A stretch of DNA of 64,000 bases from Qipengyuania sp. JC766 (GTDB lineage: Bacteria > Pseudomonadota > Alphaproteobacteria > Sphingomonadales > Sphingomonadaceae): contig NZ_JBFEFL010000001.1 of the NCBI RefSeq assembly GCF_040717445.1, positions 1,684,001-1,748,000 on the forward strand. The letters run 5' to 3'. The stretch's first letter is position 1. Each line of letters begins with the position of its first letter. The translations under genes were made by a program, and so were the position numbers. The notes below the pieces were generated by a model, which searched no databases, was not told where the DNA came from, and saw only the letters and a program-made list of their open reading frames with translations. Below are positions 26,522 through 36,038 of this stretch, in pieces.

Positions 26522-27906
26522 AGCGGCTTCAGGGTGACCCGCAGCCCGTCCTTCGGTTTGGGAATCGGCCAGGCCTGCCATTCGGGCTCGTATCCCTTGG
26601 CAATCTCGATCCGGTAGCGGGTCAGCATGTGCGCCATCAGGATCTTGATCTGCATGTAGGCGAAATGCAGCCCCAGGCACATGTGCGCGCCGCCCCCGAA
26701 GGGGACCCAGGCGTATTTATGCCGCGCCTTTTCCGCCTCGCGCGTGAAACGCATCGGATCGAAGCGCTCCGGTTCCGGCCAGATATCCGCCAGGTGATGG
26801 GTTGCTCCCGGGCTCACCGAAACCTGGGTACCGGCCGGTATCGTGTATCCGCCGAACTCGAAGTCGCGCAGGGCCCGGCGGGGGATCGAGGGCACCGGCG
26901 GCAGGAACCGCAGCGCTTCCTTGAACGCCATCTCGGTCAGTTCCAGTTCGCCCAGCTGTTCGTAGCCGACGGCCCTGCCCTCGCCGCCGGTCACCGCCAG
27001 CACTTCGCGCCGGATCTTCTCCTGCCATTCCGGGTGCAGCGCGAGCTGGTGGACCAGCGTGGTCGCTGACGAGGTGATGGTGTCGTGCGCCGCCATCATC
27101 AGGAAGATCATGTGATCGACCACTTCCTGCACCGACAGCAGCTCGCCATCCTCGCGCGTTGCGCGCGCGAACTGGCTGAACAGGTCCTGCCCGCCGGCAC
27201 CCTCGCGACGCCGCACGGTTTCCCTGCCGAACCAGTCGACGAGGTATTTGCGCCCCTTCACGCCTCGGCCCATCTGCGTGAACGGCAGCGGCTTGCGGAC
27301 CGGCGCGACCGAGGCCTGCACCATGTCGACGAAGGCCTGGTTGATCTTTTCCGCTTCGGCGCCAAGCGGCAGGTCGATGAAGCTGTCCGCCGCGAGGTCC
27401 AGCGTCAGCTGCTTGATCGCGGGGTAGAACAGCATTTCGCCCCGGGGGTTCTCGGCGCCCCACTCCTCCATCCGCCGGGCGACGCCGCGATTGAGGCTGT
27501 CGGCATAGTGCCGCATCGGGCCGGGCTTGAACGCGATCGAGAGCGCGCGGCGGTCCATCCGGTGATGGTCAAAATCGATCAGCATCAGCCCGCGGGGGAA
27601 CAGCTTGTCGAGCACCGGACCCCAGCCCTTCTCGCTCGAGAACAGCTTGTCGCGGTCGAACAGGACCAGCTCGTTCGCCTCCGGCCCGATCAACGAGACC
27701 GTGTAGTAACCGAAGCTGTTGACCTTGTAGATGCGGCCGTAGCGTTCGAGCATGGTGCGCGAGAAACGCGGCGGGTCGCTCAGGATCGCGAGCGTCGAGC
27801 CGACGACGGGCAGCCCGTCCGCACCGGGAATATGGTCCAGCGAGGCGGCCGGTTCGGGGCCGGTCGCGGCAAGTGCGGGCGAATGCGGATCGGCGTGGGT
27901 GGCCAT
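26518..27906 (-). CDS. Cytochrome P450
   Basis: Heme-thiolate monooxygenase of 462 residues, soluble, with no membrane anchor. The heme-binding loop is FGGGAHMCLG with the axial Cys410. The K-helix ExxR is EALR, the PERF-like motif is PERFDPMRF, and the I-helix oxygen-binding groove is AAHDTITSSATT. The overall style recalls the CYP120/CYP26/CYP51-like clade more than CYP153 or CYP107, but the family cannot be fixed by eye. AAGGAG lies 8 bases before the ATG. It is the last gene of a minus-strand string and follows ferrochelatase by 47 bases, which would supply heme. Redox partners (ferredoxin, reductase) are not encoded nearby. Substrate unknown. Confidence 0.93.
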   Translation of the reverse strand: MATHADPHSPALAATGPEPAASLDHIPGADGLPVVGSTLAILSDPPRFSRTMLERYGRIYKVNSFGYYTVSLIGPEANELVLFDRDKLFSSEKGWGPVLDKLFPRGLMLIDFDHHRMDRRALSIAFKPGPMRHYADSLNRGVARRMEEWGAENPRGEMLFYPAIKQLTLDLAADSFIDLPLGAEAEKINQAFVDMVQASVAPVRKPLPFTQMGRGVKGRKYLVDWFGRETVRRREGAGGQDLFSQFARATREDGELLSVQEVVDHMIFLMMAAHDTITSSATTLVHQLALHPEWQEKIRREVLAVTGGEGRAVGYEQLGELELTEMAFKEALRFLPPVPSIPRRALRDFEFGGYTIPAGTQVSVSPGATHHLADIWPEPERFDPMRFTREAEKARHKYAWVPFGGGAHMCLGLHFAYMQIKILMAHMLTRYRIEIAKGYEPEWQAWPIPKPKDGLRVTLKPL

Positions 27907-27953
27907 CGGGGAAGCTCCTTACTTACCCCGATGTCAGTAACGTGCGCAGGCCG

Positions 27954-28976
27954 TCAAATCCAGCCGGAAAGCTCGCGCCGCATCATCGCTTCCAGCAGGT
28001 CCATGCCAGGCTCGCTCGTATTGAGGCAGGCCAGCGCGGCGAATTTCTCGCCCCCCGCCTTCAGGAAACTGTCGCGCCCCTGCAGCGCGATTTCCTCCAG
28101 CGTCTCGAGGCAGTCGGCCGAAAAGCCCGGCGTCGCCACGGCGAGCCGCTTCGTCCCGCGCGCGCCTTCCGCTTCCAGAGTGACGTCCGTCGCCGGCTCC
28201 AGCCACTTGGCCCGGCCGAAGCGAGACTGGAAAGTGGTGACGAAGCGAAGACCCGGCCGCGCCATCCTTTCTTCCAGCAGGCGCGCCGTCTTGCGGCAGT
28301 GACAGTGATAGGGATCGCCCAGTTCCAGCGTGCGCAGCGGCATGCCGTGGAAGCTCAGCAGCAGGACTTCCGGCTCGAAATCGAGCCCGTCGATCTGGCG
28401 GGCGGTATCGCGGGTTAGCGCGTCGATATAGGCAGGATCGTCGTGATAGGGCGGAAGCGTGCGCAGCGTGGGTTGCCAACGCATCGTCCCCAGCGTTTCC
28501 CCGACCTTGTCCACAACCGTCGCGGTCGTCGCGCCGGAATAGTGCGGGTAGAGCGGCGCGACCAGGATGCGGTCGCAGCCCGCATCGTGCAGCGCCTTCA
28601 GCCGGTCGGGAATGGACGGCTTGCCGTAGCGCATCGCCCAGTCGACTTTCACCCCATCTCCCAGCCTCTGCTGCAGCCCGGCCGCCTGGTCCTCGGTAAT
28701 CACGGCCAGCGGCGATCCGCGGTCGGTCCAGACCTGGCTGTAGGCATGGGCCGACTTCTTCGGCCGGGTGTTGAGGATGATGCCCCTCAGGATCGGCTGC
28801 CAGACCAGCGGCGGGATCTCCACCACGCGCGGGTCGGACAGGAATTCCGCGAGATAGCGCTTTACCGCCTTGGGCGAGGGATCGTCCGGCGTCCCGAGGT
28901 TGACGACGAGCAGGCCGACCTTGCCCGATTGTACGGGAGGATGGTCGGCGGGGAGTTTCTGTGTCTGCCAGGTCAT
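27954..28976 (-). CDS. hemH: Ferrochelatase
   Basis: Inserts Fe(II) into protoporphyrin IX, the last step of heme synthesis. 340 residues with the N-terminal GLLVVNLGTPDDPSPKAVKR, the metal-site segment APLYPHYSGATT (His145, equivalent to the catalytic His), and LLSFHGMPLR plus the C-terminal TTFQSRFGRAKWLEPATD. All are typical of bacterial HemH. The start ATG overlaps the stop of the Mo-oxidoreductase gene (ATGA), so it is translationally coupled to it, and it is followed by the P450 gene. This is an unusual neighbour set for hemH and suggests joint expression of heme supply with heme- or metal-dependent oxidoreductases. Confidence 0.95.
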   Translation of the reverse strand: MTWQTQKLPADHPPVQSGKVGLLVVNLGTPDDPSPKAVKRYLAEFLSDPRVVEIPPLVWQPILRGIILNTRPKKSAHAYSQVWTDRGSPLAVITEDQAAGLQQRLGDGVKVDWAMRYGKPSIPDRLKALHDAGCDRILVAPLYPHYSGATTATVVDKVGETLGTMRWQPTLRTLPPYHDDPAYIDALTRDTARQIDGLDFEPEVLLLSFHGMPLRTLELGDPYHCHCRKTARLLEERMARPGLRFVTTFQSRFGRAKWLEPATDVTLEAEGARGTKRLAVATPGFSADCLETLEEIALQGRDSFLKAGGEKFAALACLNTSEPGMDLLEAMMRRELSGWI

Positions 28977-31246
28977 AACCCGCCCGAGATAAGCGGCAGG
29001 CGCCGAAAACGAAGCCCTGTTGCCGAATAGAGCGCATTGGCGATGGCGGGCGCAGCGACGGCGACGCCCAGTTCGCCCGGGTCGAAAGGCTCGCTTTCCC
29101 CCGGCAGGAACTCGACCTCGATCTCCGGGCAGTCGGCAAGCGTGGGCAGGTTCAGGTCCGCCAGCCGCTGCGCCTGCGGCAGGCCGTCGCGATAGGTGGT
29201 GGACGCGCCCAGCGCCTGCGCCATGCCGAACACCAGCCCGCCCTCGATCTGCTGGCGCGCGATGTCGAGATTGACGATCCGCCCCAGATCGACCGCGGCG
29301 CTCAACCGCGTGACCTGGATCCCGCCCTCCCCGCGCCGCGCGGTGGCGACGCAGGCGATGCGGCCCGTCGCGCCAAAGCGCTGCATCCGGTGGCAGGCGA
29401 TGCCCTGCCCGCTCTGCGAAAGGCCGCCGTTCCACCGGGCCAGCCGCGCAGCCTCCTGCAGACACTGCACCAGCCGCGTATCTTCGCCCAGCATCTCGAT
29501 CCGGTAGGACAGCGGTTCGCGCCCGAACTCGGCCGCGACCTCGTCGACGAAACTTTCGACCATGAAGGCCGTGTAGCCATGCGCCCCGCCGCGCATCGGA
29601 CCGGTCGACAAGCCGATATCGAGCGGCGCGTGGTTCAGCGCCATGTCGGGAATGTCGTAAGGGGGCCAGGCACCCTCCACGGCCAGCGGGTCCGCTTCCT
29701 CGGCAACGTCCTTGCGCGCTTCCCAATGGGGCTTGCCGTCGAACAGCCGCCCGCCCAGTTCGCGCGCAGTGGCCGGCACGGCGATGCGGGTCCGCAGCAC
29801 GGCAATCCGGCCGCGCTGGTTGGGCACGAAGCGCGCCGCCAGCGTGGCCGCGGCGGGGGCGCGGGGAAAGCCGGCGAGATGTTCCTGCCAACGGGACCAG
29901 ACCAGCTGCACCGGCCGGCCGATCTCGCGCGCGATGATCGCGGCTTCCACCGCGTGCCGGTCGTCCAGCCTGCTGTCGAAACTGCCGCCCGCGGGCATCG
30001 GGTAGAGGACGACATCCTCTTCGGAGAGGCCCAGCGCCTCCGCCGCCGCCACGCGCGTCCGTTCGGGCGCCTGCGACGCGAGCCACAGTTCCAGCCTGCC
30101 GTCGGTCAGCCGCGCGGTGGCGGTCGCGGTCTCGATCGCAGCATGGATGGCGGGTTCGATATCGTAACGGCGCGCGAAGTCGGGATCGTCGAGCACGCTG
30201 TTGTCCGGGCCGATCCGGCGCAGGCGAGCGCTAGGTCCGTCGCGAACCGCATCGCCCAGGCGTTGTTCGATCGTATCGCTGTCCACCGGGGCGGTGACCC
30301 GGAAGCGCGGCGTCATGGCGTCCACCGTCCGGTCCGCCGTCCACCAGTCGCTCGCGACCACCGCCAGCCACGCCTTCCCGTCGACATGGCCCAGCACCCG
30401 TGGGTTTCCGTCCCCTGCCGATGGGTTGAACGCGGTCAGCTCCGCCCGGTCCAGCGGACCATGCCTGATCGCGGCAAAGACCATGTCGGGAAGGCGCACG
30501 TCGCCGGCAAAGACGTGACTGCCGTCGACCTTGCTCGGCAGGTCGAGCCGGGGAAAAGCGCCTGCCCCCTCCACCTCGCCCGGCATCGGGCGTTCGGACA
30601 TCGGTTCGGGCCGCAGGGGCGGCGGATCGGGCGGTTCGCGTTCCGAAGCGCCGGCAACCAGTTGCGCGAAGGTCGCGCTCCGCTCGCCATGGCGGACGAG
30701 ACCATCCGCGACCTCGCATTCCTCCCAGCGGACATCCCATCGCTCGGCCGCTTCCATCGCCAGCACCGCCCGCGCGGATGCGGCGGCGTTGCGGCTCGGT
30801 ATTTCGTAGGCGGATATCGTGCTGCCGTCGGCCGTCGCGGTGAAGCGGCTCATCTGCGCGAAACGTGTGGTCGCGATATCCGTCTCGCTCTCGGCGAGCG
30901 AGGGCGCGAAGGGCATCCACAGCGCCGCCCAGCGCGCGGCGAGCGGCACGTTGGCATAAGCGCCGCTGACCGGCGCGGGCTCGACCGCGACCTGCCGCCA
31001 GTCCGCGCCCAGTTCCTGCGCCACGATTTGCGGCAGGATGGTGGTGACGCCCTGTCCCATTTCCAGTTGCGGCACGGCCACCGTGACCACGCCGTCTTCG
31101 GCGATCTTCAGCCAGGCATCGAAGGCGTATTCGCCTTCGGCGGGCTCCAGCGGGGTCGGGAAACTGCGCGGTCTCAGCGTCCAGGCGACCAGCAGTCCTC
31201 CCCCCACTGCCGCCCCGACCAGTATGCCCCGCCGACTGACCTTCAC
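28973..31246 (-). CDS. Xanthine dehydrogenase-family molybdopterin-binding oxidoreductase subunit
   Basis: 757 residues of the large Mo-cofactor subunit type seen in isoquinoline 1-oxidoreductase and aldehyde oxidoreductase beta subunits. The N-terminus MKVSRRGILVGAAVGGG with a following hydrophobic stretch is a Tat-like signal, indicating periplasmic export of a folded cofactor enzyme. Family segments include VPQLEMGQGVTTILPQIVAQ, LPMPAGGSFDSR-like YPMPAGGSF, and the near-C-terminal GELGVAVAAPAIANAL with the active-site Glu expected in GELGV. The small [2Fe-2S] subunit normally encoded next door is absent here; the neighbour is an Mrp-type iron-sulfur carrier instead. Both ends overlap neighbours by 4 bases. 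Substrate unknown. Confidence 0.88.
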   Translation of the reverse strand: MKVSRRGILVGAAVGGGLLVAWTLRPRSFPTPLEPAEGEYAFDAWLKIAEDGVVTVAVPQLEMGQGVTTILPQIVAQELGADWRQVAVEPAPVSGAYANVPLAARWAALWMPFAPSLAESETDIATTRFAQMSRFTATADGSTISAYEIPSRNAAASARAVLAMEAAERWDVRWEECEVADGLVRHGERSATFAQLVAGASEREPPDPPPLRPEPMSERPMPGEVEGAGAFPRLDLPSKVDGSHVFAGDVRLPDMVFAAIRHGPLDRAELTAFNPSAGDGNPRVLGHVDGKAWLAVVASDWWTADRTVDAMTPRFRVTAPVDSDTIEQRLGDAVRDGPSARLRRIGPDNSVLDDPDFARRYDIEPAIHAAIETATATARLTDGRLELWLASQAPERTRVAAAEALGLSEEDVVLYPMPAGGSFDSRLDDRHAVEAAIIAREIGRPVQLVWSRWQEHLAGFPRAPAAATLAARFVPNQRGRIAVLRTRIAVPATARELGGRLFDGKPHWEARKDVAEEADPLAVEGAWPPYDIPDMALNHAPLDIGLSTGPMRGGAHGYTAFMVESFVDEVAAEFGREPLSYRIEMLGEDTRLVQCLQEAARLARWNGGLSQSGQGIACHRMQRFGATGRIACVATARRGEGGIQVTRLSAAVDLGRIVNLDIARQQIEGGLVFGMAQALGASTTYRDGLPQAQRLADLNLPTLADCPEIEVEFLPGESEPFDPGELGVAVAAPAIANALYSATGLRFRRLPLISGGL

Positions 31247-32214
31247 TCGCGGTCGGTCCCGTGCGCCAGCGCGGCCATCATGGCGGCGGCGATCTCGCGG
31301 AAATGGACCGCCTGCTCCCCGTCACCGGCGGCGGGCGGTTCCCCCGCATCGCTGGCGCGGCGGATTTCCCGGTGCAGCGGGATACGGCCGAGAAAGGGAA
31401 TGCCGACCTCCGTCGCCACGCGCTCCATCCCGCCTTCGCCGAACGGATGGCTGATCTCGCCGCAATGCGGGCAGGCATAGCCCGCCATGTTCTCCACCAG
31501 GCCGATGACCGGGACCTGCCCCGCTTCGAACAAATTGGCCGCGCGCTGCGCGTCGATCAGGGCGAGATCCTGCGGCGTGGAAACGATGACCGCGCCCGCC
31601 GGCTTGAACCGCTGGAGCATGGTCAGCTGCACGTCGCCCGTGCCGGGCGGCAGGTCCAGCAGCAGCAGTTCGGTATCGCCCCAGTCCGCTTCCACCAGCT
31701 GCGCCAGCGCATTGCCGGCCATCGGGCCGCGCCATGCCAGTGCCTTCCCGCTGGCGACGAGGTGCCCCATGGAAAGCATCGGGACGCCATAGGGGCTGTC
31801 GACCGGGATCAGCTGCTTCTCGGTCGCTTCCGGCTTCGCGTCCTTGGTGCCCAGCAGCGTGGGCTGCGACGGTCCGTAGACATCGGCATCGACCAGCCCG
31901 ACCTTGTGCCCTTCGCGCGCGAGAACGACGGCAAGGTTGGCAGTCAGGGTAGACTTGCCGACCCCGCCCTTGCCCGATCCGATCGCGATGAGTTGCCGCG
32001 CGGTCCGCTCCGCCGTCAGCGCGACATGGACCATGTCGATCCCGTCTACTGCCAGCAGCGCGTCTTTCAGTTCGGCTTCCAGCGCATCGCGCGCCGGTCC
32101 GCGCAAGGCCCCGGCATCGGCGATCACGGTTGCCCTGCCGTCGACGGCGCGCACGGTTTTCACCCGGCTCGCAAGCCTGTCGGGCAATCGGTCGATCAAC
32201 CTGCTCTCATCCAT
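31243..32214 (-). CDS. mrp: Mrp/ApbC-type iron-sulfur carrier ATPase
   Basis: P-loop ATPase of 323 residues that carries Fe-S clusters to target proteins. An N-terminal DUF59-like part (about 1-85) is followed by the deviant Walker A GSGKGGVGKST, the segment DADVYGPSQP, Walker B-type LLLDLPPGTGD and the cluster-binding CPHC motif in YACPHCGEI. The ATG at 32214 is chosen because upstream residues do not resemble the family. The stop overlaps the Mo-oxidoreductase start by 4 bases. Placement in front of a molybdo-enzyme and ferrochelatase fits a cofactor-supply role; this is inference. It is divergent from hflK. Confidence 0.93.
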   Translation of the reverse strand: MDESRLIDRLPDRLASRVKTVRAVDGRATVIADAGALRGPARDALEAELKDALLAVDGIDMVHVALTAERTARQLIAIGSGKGGVGKSTLTANLAVVLAREGHKVGLVDADVYGPSQPTLLGTKDAKPEATEKQLIPVDSPYGVPMLSMGHLVASGKALAWRGPMAGNALAQLVEADWGDTELLLLDLPPGTGDVQLTMLQRFKPAGAVIVSTPQDLALIDAQRAANLFEAGQVPVIGLVENMAGYACPHCGEISHPFGEGGMERVATEVGIPFLGRIPLHREIRRASDAGEPPAAGDGEQAVHFREIAAAMMAALAHGTDRE

Positions 32215-32253
32215 GGCCGCGACCCGATAGCACCATTTTCCGTATGCCAACCC

Positions 32254-32282
32254 CTGTTTTTCCGACAATCCCAACCTATAAC
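32254..32282 (+). promoter_or_regulatory. Candidate promoter in front of hflK
   Basis: CTGTTT (32254-32259), a 17-base spacer and TATAAC (32277-32282). The -10 matches 5 of 6 consensus bases; the -35 is weak. The expected start of transcription (about 32289) coincides with the first possible hflK ATG, so that ATG would be leaderless. Confidence 0.4.
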
Positions 32283-32289
32283 AATCGGC

Positions 32290-33513
32290 ATGGACATGAT
32301 GCGGGCGCTGAGTGCGCGAATTGGGCTGGCGATGGCCGGCAAAAGCCCCTGGGGGGGCAGGAAAAATGGCAACGGTTCGGGCGATGACGGCGCGAGCGAT
32401 GGCGGACCCGACGGCTCGTCATCGGGACCGGGCGGGCCGCGGGGCCCGAAGAACCCGTGGCTGCCCGGCGGCGGCGGTTCCGACGACGACGACGGCAAGC
32501 GTCGTTCCGCCAACATAGAAGACATCTTCCGCAATCGCGGTCCCGAAGGTCCGCGACGCAGCGGCGGGGGTCCCGGCGGCCCCAACTTCCGCATGCCGAC
32601 GGGCCCGGGCGGCCGCAGCTGGATCCCGCTGGTCGCCGTGCTGGTGGTCTCGATCGCGCTGCTGTCCACCATGATCCATATCGTGCAGCCGGAAGAGCGC
32701 GCGGTGGTAAAGACGCTGGGCAACTACACCCGCACTTACGAGCCGGGCTTCAATGTCTCGCTCCCCTGGCCGATCGAGACGGTCGAGGTCGAGAACGTAC
32801 AGGGCGTCCGCTCATTCGAGATCCCGGGCGAAAGCGCGCAGCAGAAGCTGATCCTGACGGGCGACCAGAACCTCGTCGATGTCAGTTATCTCGTGCGCTG
32901 GAACATCAAGGATCTTGCCAATTACAAGTTCGAGCTGGCCGAGCCGGAAGTCACGATCCAGGAAGTGGCCGAAGCCGCGATGCGTGCGTCCGTCGCCGAA
33001 AAGACGCTGAACGACACATTCTCAGGCCAGGGCCGCTCGGAAATCGAGACCGCCGTGCGCGAGCGCATGCAGCGCGTCCTGGACGGGTACCGGTCCGGCA
33101 TCCAGGTGCGCGGCGTCGAGATCGACAAGGCGGACCCGCCGTCCGAAGTGAACGACGCCTTCCGCGACGTGCTCGTGGCCCAGCAAAATGCCGATGCCGC
33201 CCGCAACCAGGCGCGCGGTGTCGCGCAGCAGGTCCTCCAGAACGCGCAGGGTGAAACCGCCGCCTTCGACCGTGTGTACGAGGAATACCGGCAGGCGCCC
33301 GAAGTGACCCGCCGCCGTCTCTATTACGAGACGATGGAGCGCGTGCTGCGCCAGAACGACAAGGTGGTGATCGAAGCGGACGGCGTGACGCCGTACCTGC
33401 CGCTGCCCGAACTGCGCCGCAGGCAATCCGCCGGCACCCCCGCACCGACCGCAACGGCAACGGCCCCGAGGCCGGCCGCAAGCCCGTCGCCCAGCGCGAC
33501 CGGACAGGAGTAA
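32290..33513 (+). CDS. hflK: FtsH protease regulator HflK
   Basis: Membrane-anchored SPFH-family protein of about 407 residues that with HflC surrounds the FtsH protease. A glycine-, proline- and aspartate-rich cytoplasmic tail (SPWGG start, about residues 15-105) precedes one membrane helix (about 113-132, IPLVAVLVVSIALLSTMIHI) and the periplasmic SPFH domain beginning at QPEERAVVKTLG. The tail end is Ala/Pro/Thr-rich. Two starts are possible: 32290, which a promoter would make leaderless, and 32332 (MAGKSPWGG), nearer to the usual HflK N-terminus; neither has a strong ribosome site. hflC follows after 6 bases, so they are one operon. Confidence 0.92.
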   Translation: MDMMRALSARIGLAMAGKSPWGGRKNGNGSGDDGASDGGPDGSSSGPGGPRGPKNPWLPGGGGSDDDDGKRRSANIEDIFRNRGPEGPRRSGGGPGGPNFRMPTGPGGRSWIPLVAVLVVSIALLSTMIHIVQPEERAVVKTLGNYTRTYEPGFNVSLPWPIETVEVENVQGVRSFEIPGESAQQKLILTGDQNLVDVSYLVRWNIKDLANYKFELAEPEVTIQEVAEAAMRASVAEKTLNDTFSGQGRSEIETAVRERMQRVLDGYRSGIQVRGVEIDKADPPSEVNDAFRDVLVAQQNADAARNQARGVAQQVLQNAQGETAAFDRVYEEYRQAPEVTRRRLYYETMERVLRQNDKVVIEADGVTPYLPLPELRRRQSAGTPAPTATATAPRPAASPSPSATGQE

Positions 33514-33519
33514 GCGAAA

Positions 33520-34362
33520 ATGTCGAATATATGGGAAACCTACAAGCTCCCGATCATCGGCATCGTCGTGGTTGTGATCGCCCTGCTCGCCAGCATCGTC
33601 GTCGTTCCGGAAGAGGAACAGGCGGTCGTGATCCGCGCCGGTAATCCGGTCTACAAGCTCAACGCCTATGACCCCGACGAACCCTCGCAGGCGGGGGTCT
33701 ATCTGCACATCCCGTTCTACGACCGGGTGCAGCGGATCGAGCGCCGCATCCTCGACCTCGAGATGGAGCCTCAGGAAGTGCTGTCGAACGACCAGCAGCG
33801 CTTGCTGGTCAACGCCTATGCCCGCTTCCGGATCGTCGATCCGGTGCGGATGGTGGAACGCGCCGGCACGACCGACGGGGTCCGCTCTGCGCTGGAGCCG
33901 ATCCTGAATTCCGTGCTGCGCCAGGAACTGGGCCGCCGGACCTTCCAGGCCATGCTGACCGCGGAGCGCGGTACCGCGCTGGACAATGTCCAGGCCAATC
34001 TGGACCGCCAGGCCCGCCAGTACGGTGCGCAAGTGATCGACGTGCAGATCAAGCGGACCGACCTGCCGAGCGGCGCTCCGCTAGATTCCGCCTTCGAGCG
34101 GATGCGGTCGGATCGCCAGCGCGAGGCGCGGACCATCCGCGCGACTGGCGATCGCGATGCGCGCATCATTCGTGCCGATGCGGATGCGGAAGCGGCGCGG
34201 ATCTATGCCGACAGCTATAGCCAGGATCCCGACTTCTACGACTTCTACCGCGCGATGCAGAGCTACGACCGGACCTTCGGAACAGGCGAGGATGCGGGCG
34301 AGAGCAGCATCATCCTGTCCGAGGACAACGAGTATCTCCGGCAGTTCCGCGGAGGCCGTTGA
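33520..34362 (+). CDS. hflC: FtsH protease regulator HflC
   Basis: SPFH-domain partner of HflK, 280 residues, with one N-terminal membrane helix (about 9-29, LPIIGIVVVVIALLASIVVV) and the SPFH domain starting at PEEEQAVVIRAGNP. The segment YDRVQRIERRILDLEMEPQE and the long charged helix SAFERMRSDRQREARTIRAT are typical. The ribosome site GGAG lies within the end of hflK. Together they act in the periplasm-facing inner membrane to control FtsH degradation of membrane proteins. The next gene, a DegP-type protease, begins 120 bases later, an envelope protein quality cluster. Confidence 0.94.
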   Translation: MSNIWETYKLPIIGIVVVVIALLASIVVVPEEEQAVVIRAGNPVYKLNAYDPDEPSQAGVYLHIPFYDRVQRIERRILDLEMEPQEVLSNDQQRLLVNAYARFRIVDPVRMVERAGTTDGVRSALEPILNSVLRQELGRRTFQAMLTAERGTALDNVQANLDRQARQYGAQVIDVQIKRTDLPSGAPLDSAFERMRSDRQREARTIRATGDRDARIIRADADAEAARIYADSYSQDPDFYDFYRAMQSYDRTFGTGEDAGESSIILSEDNEYLRQFRGGR

Positions 34363-34481
34363 CCGTTCGTCGATCCGGCGCCGCACATTCAAAGCGGGTT
34401 AAGCCGGAAAGTCGCGAAAACGGGGACATGAAACTTTGGCGCGATGTCGTCGTATAGAACTGTGAGAAGGAACGAGAGGAC

Positions 34482-36017
34482 GTGAAGCCCGTGCGATACG
34501 CCTATTCTGTCACCAGTGCGCTGCTCCTCGGAGGCGCGGCGCTTACCCTTACCACCGGTTATCCCGCAGGCGCGCAGGTCGCGCAGAACGACGACGGGCG
34601 CATGTCCGGCATCGTGCCGCGAGCCGGTGCCCCGGAAACCTTCGCCGACCTGACGGAGCAGCTGCAGCCGGCGGTGGTCAACATCTCCACCCGGCAGGTC
34701 GTGCAGGTGCAGGCCAACCCGTTCGCCGGCACGCCGCTCGGCCAGCTGTTCGGACAGCGCGGACAGGGCGAGCCCACGACGCGCGAGGGCCAGTCGCTGG
34801 GATCGGGCTTCCTGATCTCCTCCGACGGCTTCGTGGTCACCAACAACCACGTCGTCGCACCGGGCAATCCGAATGCGACGGTCGAGGAAATCACGGTCAC
34901 CATGCCGGACGGTACCGAGTACGAAGCCGAGCTGGTGGGCGCCGATACCGCGTCCGACCTTGCGGTCCTCAAGATCAGCCGCAGCGATCCGTTTCCCTTC
35001 GTCGAATTCGGCGATTCCAGCGCGGCGCGTCCGGGTGACTGGGTGGTCGCGATCGGCAATCCGTTCGGTCTCGGCGGGACCGTAACCAGCGGGATCGTCT
35101 CTGCGGTCTACCGCAACACGGGTACCGCTGGCGCTTACGACCGCTACATCCAGACCGATGCCAGCATCAATCGCGGCAATTCGGGCGGCCCCCTGTTCGA
35201 CATGCAGGGCAATGTCATCGGCATCAACAATGCGATCTTCTCGCCTTCGGGCGGTAGTGTCGGGATCGGCTTCGCCATCCCGGCCGAGATCGCGCAGCCC
35301 ATCGTCGCGCAATTGCAGCGCGGCGAGCGGGTCGAGCGCGGCTATCTCGGCGTCAATCGCGAGCCGCTGAGCGACGACCTGGCCGCATCGCTCGGCCTGC
35401 CCGAACGGCAGGGCGAGATCATCCAGCGGGTCCTTCCGGAAGGTCCGGCCGGTGCGGCGGGCATCCGCGCGGGCGACATCGTGCTGACCATCGACGGCAA
35501 GAATGTCAGCCCGGACCAGAACCTGTCCTTCATCGTCGCCAATATCGCGCCGGGATCGACGGTGCCGATCGAACTGATCCGCGACGGCCAGCGCCGCACG
35601 GTGCAGGTGACCGTCGGTGCACGGCCGACCGACGAGGAACTGCAGCAGAGCCAGATGTTCGGTCCCGAAGAGGACGAGGAGGAACAGCTCCCCCAGAACC
35701 TCGATTCGAACGATGCGGTGGCCGAGAAGCTGGGCCTGCAGGTGGTGCCGGTCACGCCGAGCATCGCGGAACAGCTCGGCTCCGGTTCGGACACGCAGGG
35801 CGTGGCCGTGGCGCGGGTGGACCGCAATTCGGACGCCGCGCGCAAGGGCATTCGCCGCCGCGACATCATCCTGTCGGTCAATTACGAGCCGATCTCCTCG
35901 GTCGCGGAACTGGAAGCCGCGATTGCGGAAGCGGAGCGCAACGATCGTCCCGCGGTCTTGCTGCGCATCCAGCGCAATGGCCGACCGGTCGCCTACGTGC
36001 CGGTTCGCATCCGCTGA
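34482..36017 (+). CDS. degP: Periplasmic serine protease of the Do/DegP family
   Basis: HtrA-type protease/chaperone of 511 residues with a signal peptide (about 1-34, ending near GAQVAQ). The catalytic triad is visible: His123 in TNNHVV, Asp159 in TASDLAVLK and Ser234 in RGNSGGP. Two PDZ domains follow at about 285-375 and 410-505, the second with the GIRRRDIILSVN binding loop. The first GTG is taken as start; GAGAGGA is very close to it, and a second GTG at 34491 is better spaced, so the start may be three codons shorter. It is convergent with the penicillin-binding protein gene and separated from it by a strong two-way terminator. Confidence 0.95.
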   Translation: MKPVRYAYSVTSALLLGGAALTLTTGYPAGAQVAQNDDGRMSGIVPRAGAPETFADLTEQLQPAVVNISTRQVVQVQANPFAGTPLGQLFGQRGQGEPTTREGQSLGSGFLISSDGFVVTNNHVVAPGNPNATVEEITVTMPDGTEYEAELVGADTASDLAVLKISRSDPFPFVEFGDSSAARPGDWVVAIGNPFGLGGTVTSGIVSAVYRNTGTAGAYDRYIQTDASINRGNSGGPLFDMQGNVIGINNAIFSPSGGSVGIGFAIPAEIAQPIVAQLQRGERVERGYLGVNREPLSDDLAASLGLPERQGEIIQRVLPEGPAGAAGIRAGDIVLTIDGKNVSPDQNLSFIVANIAPGSTVPIELIRDGQRRTVQVTVGARPTDEELQQSQMFGPEEDEEEQLPQNLDSNDAVAEKLGLQVVPVTPSIAEQLGSGSDTQGVAVARVDRNSDAARKGIRRRDIILSVNYEPISSVAELEAAIAEAERNDRPAVLLRIQRNGRPVAYVPVRIR

Positions 36018-36038
36018 CGGCATTCGCCCGACCAAACG

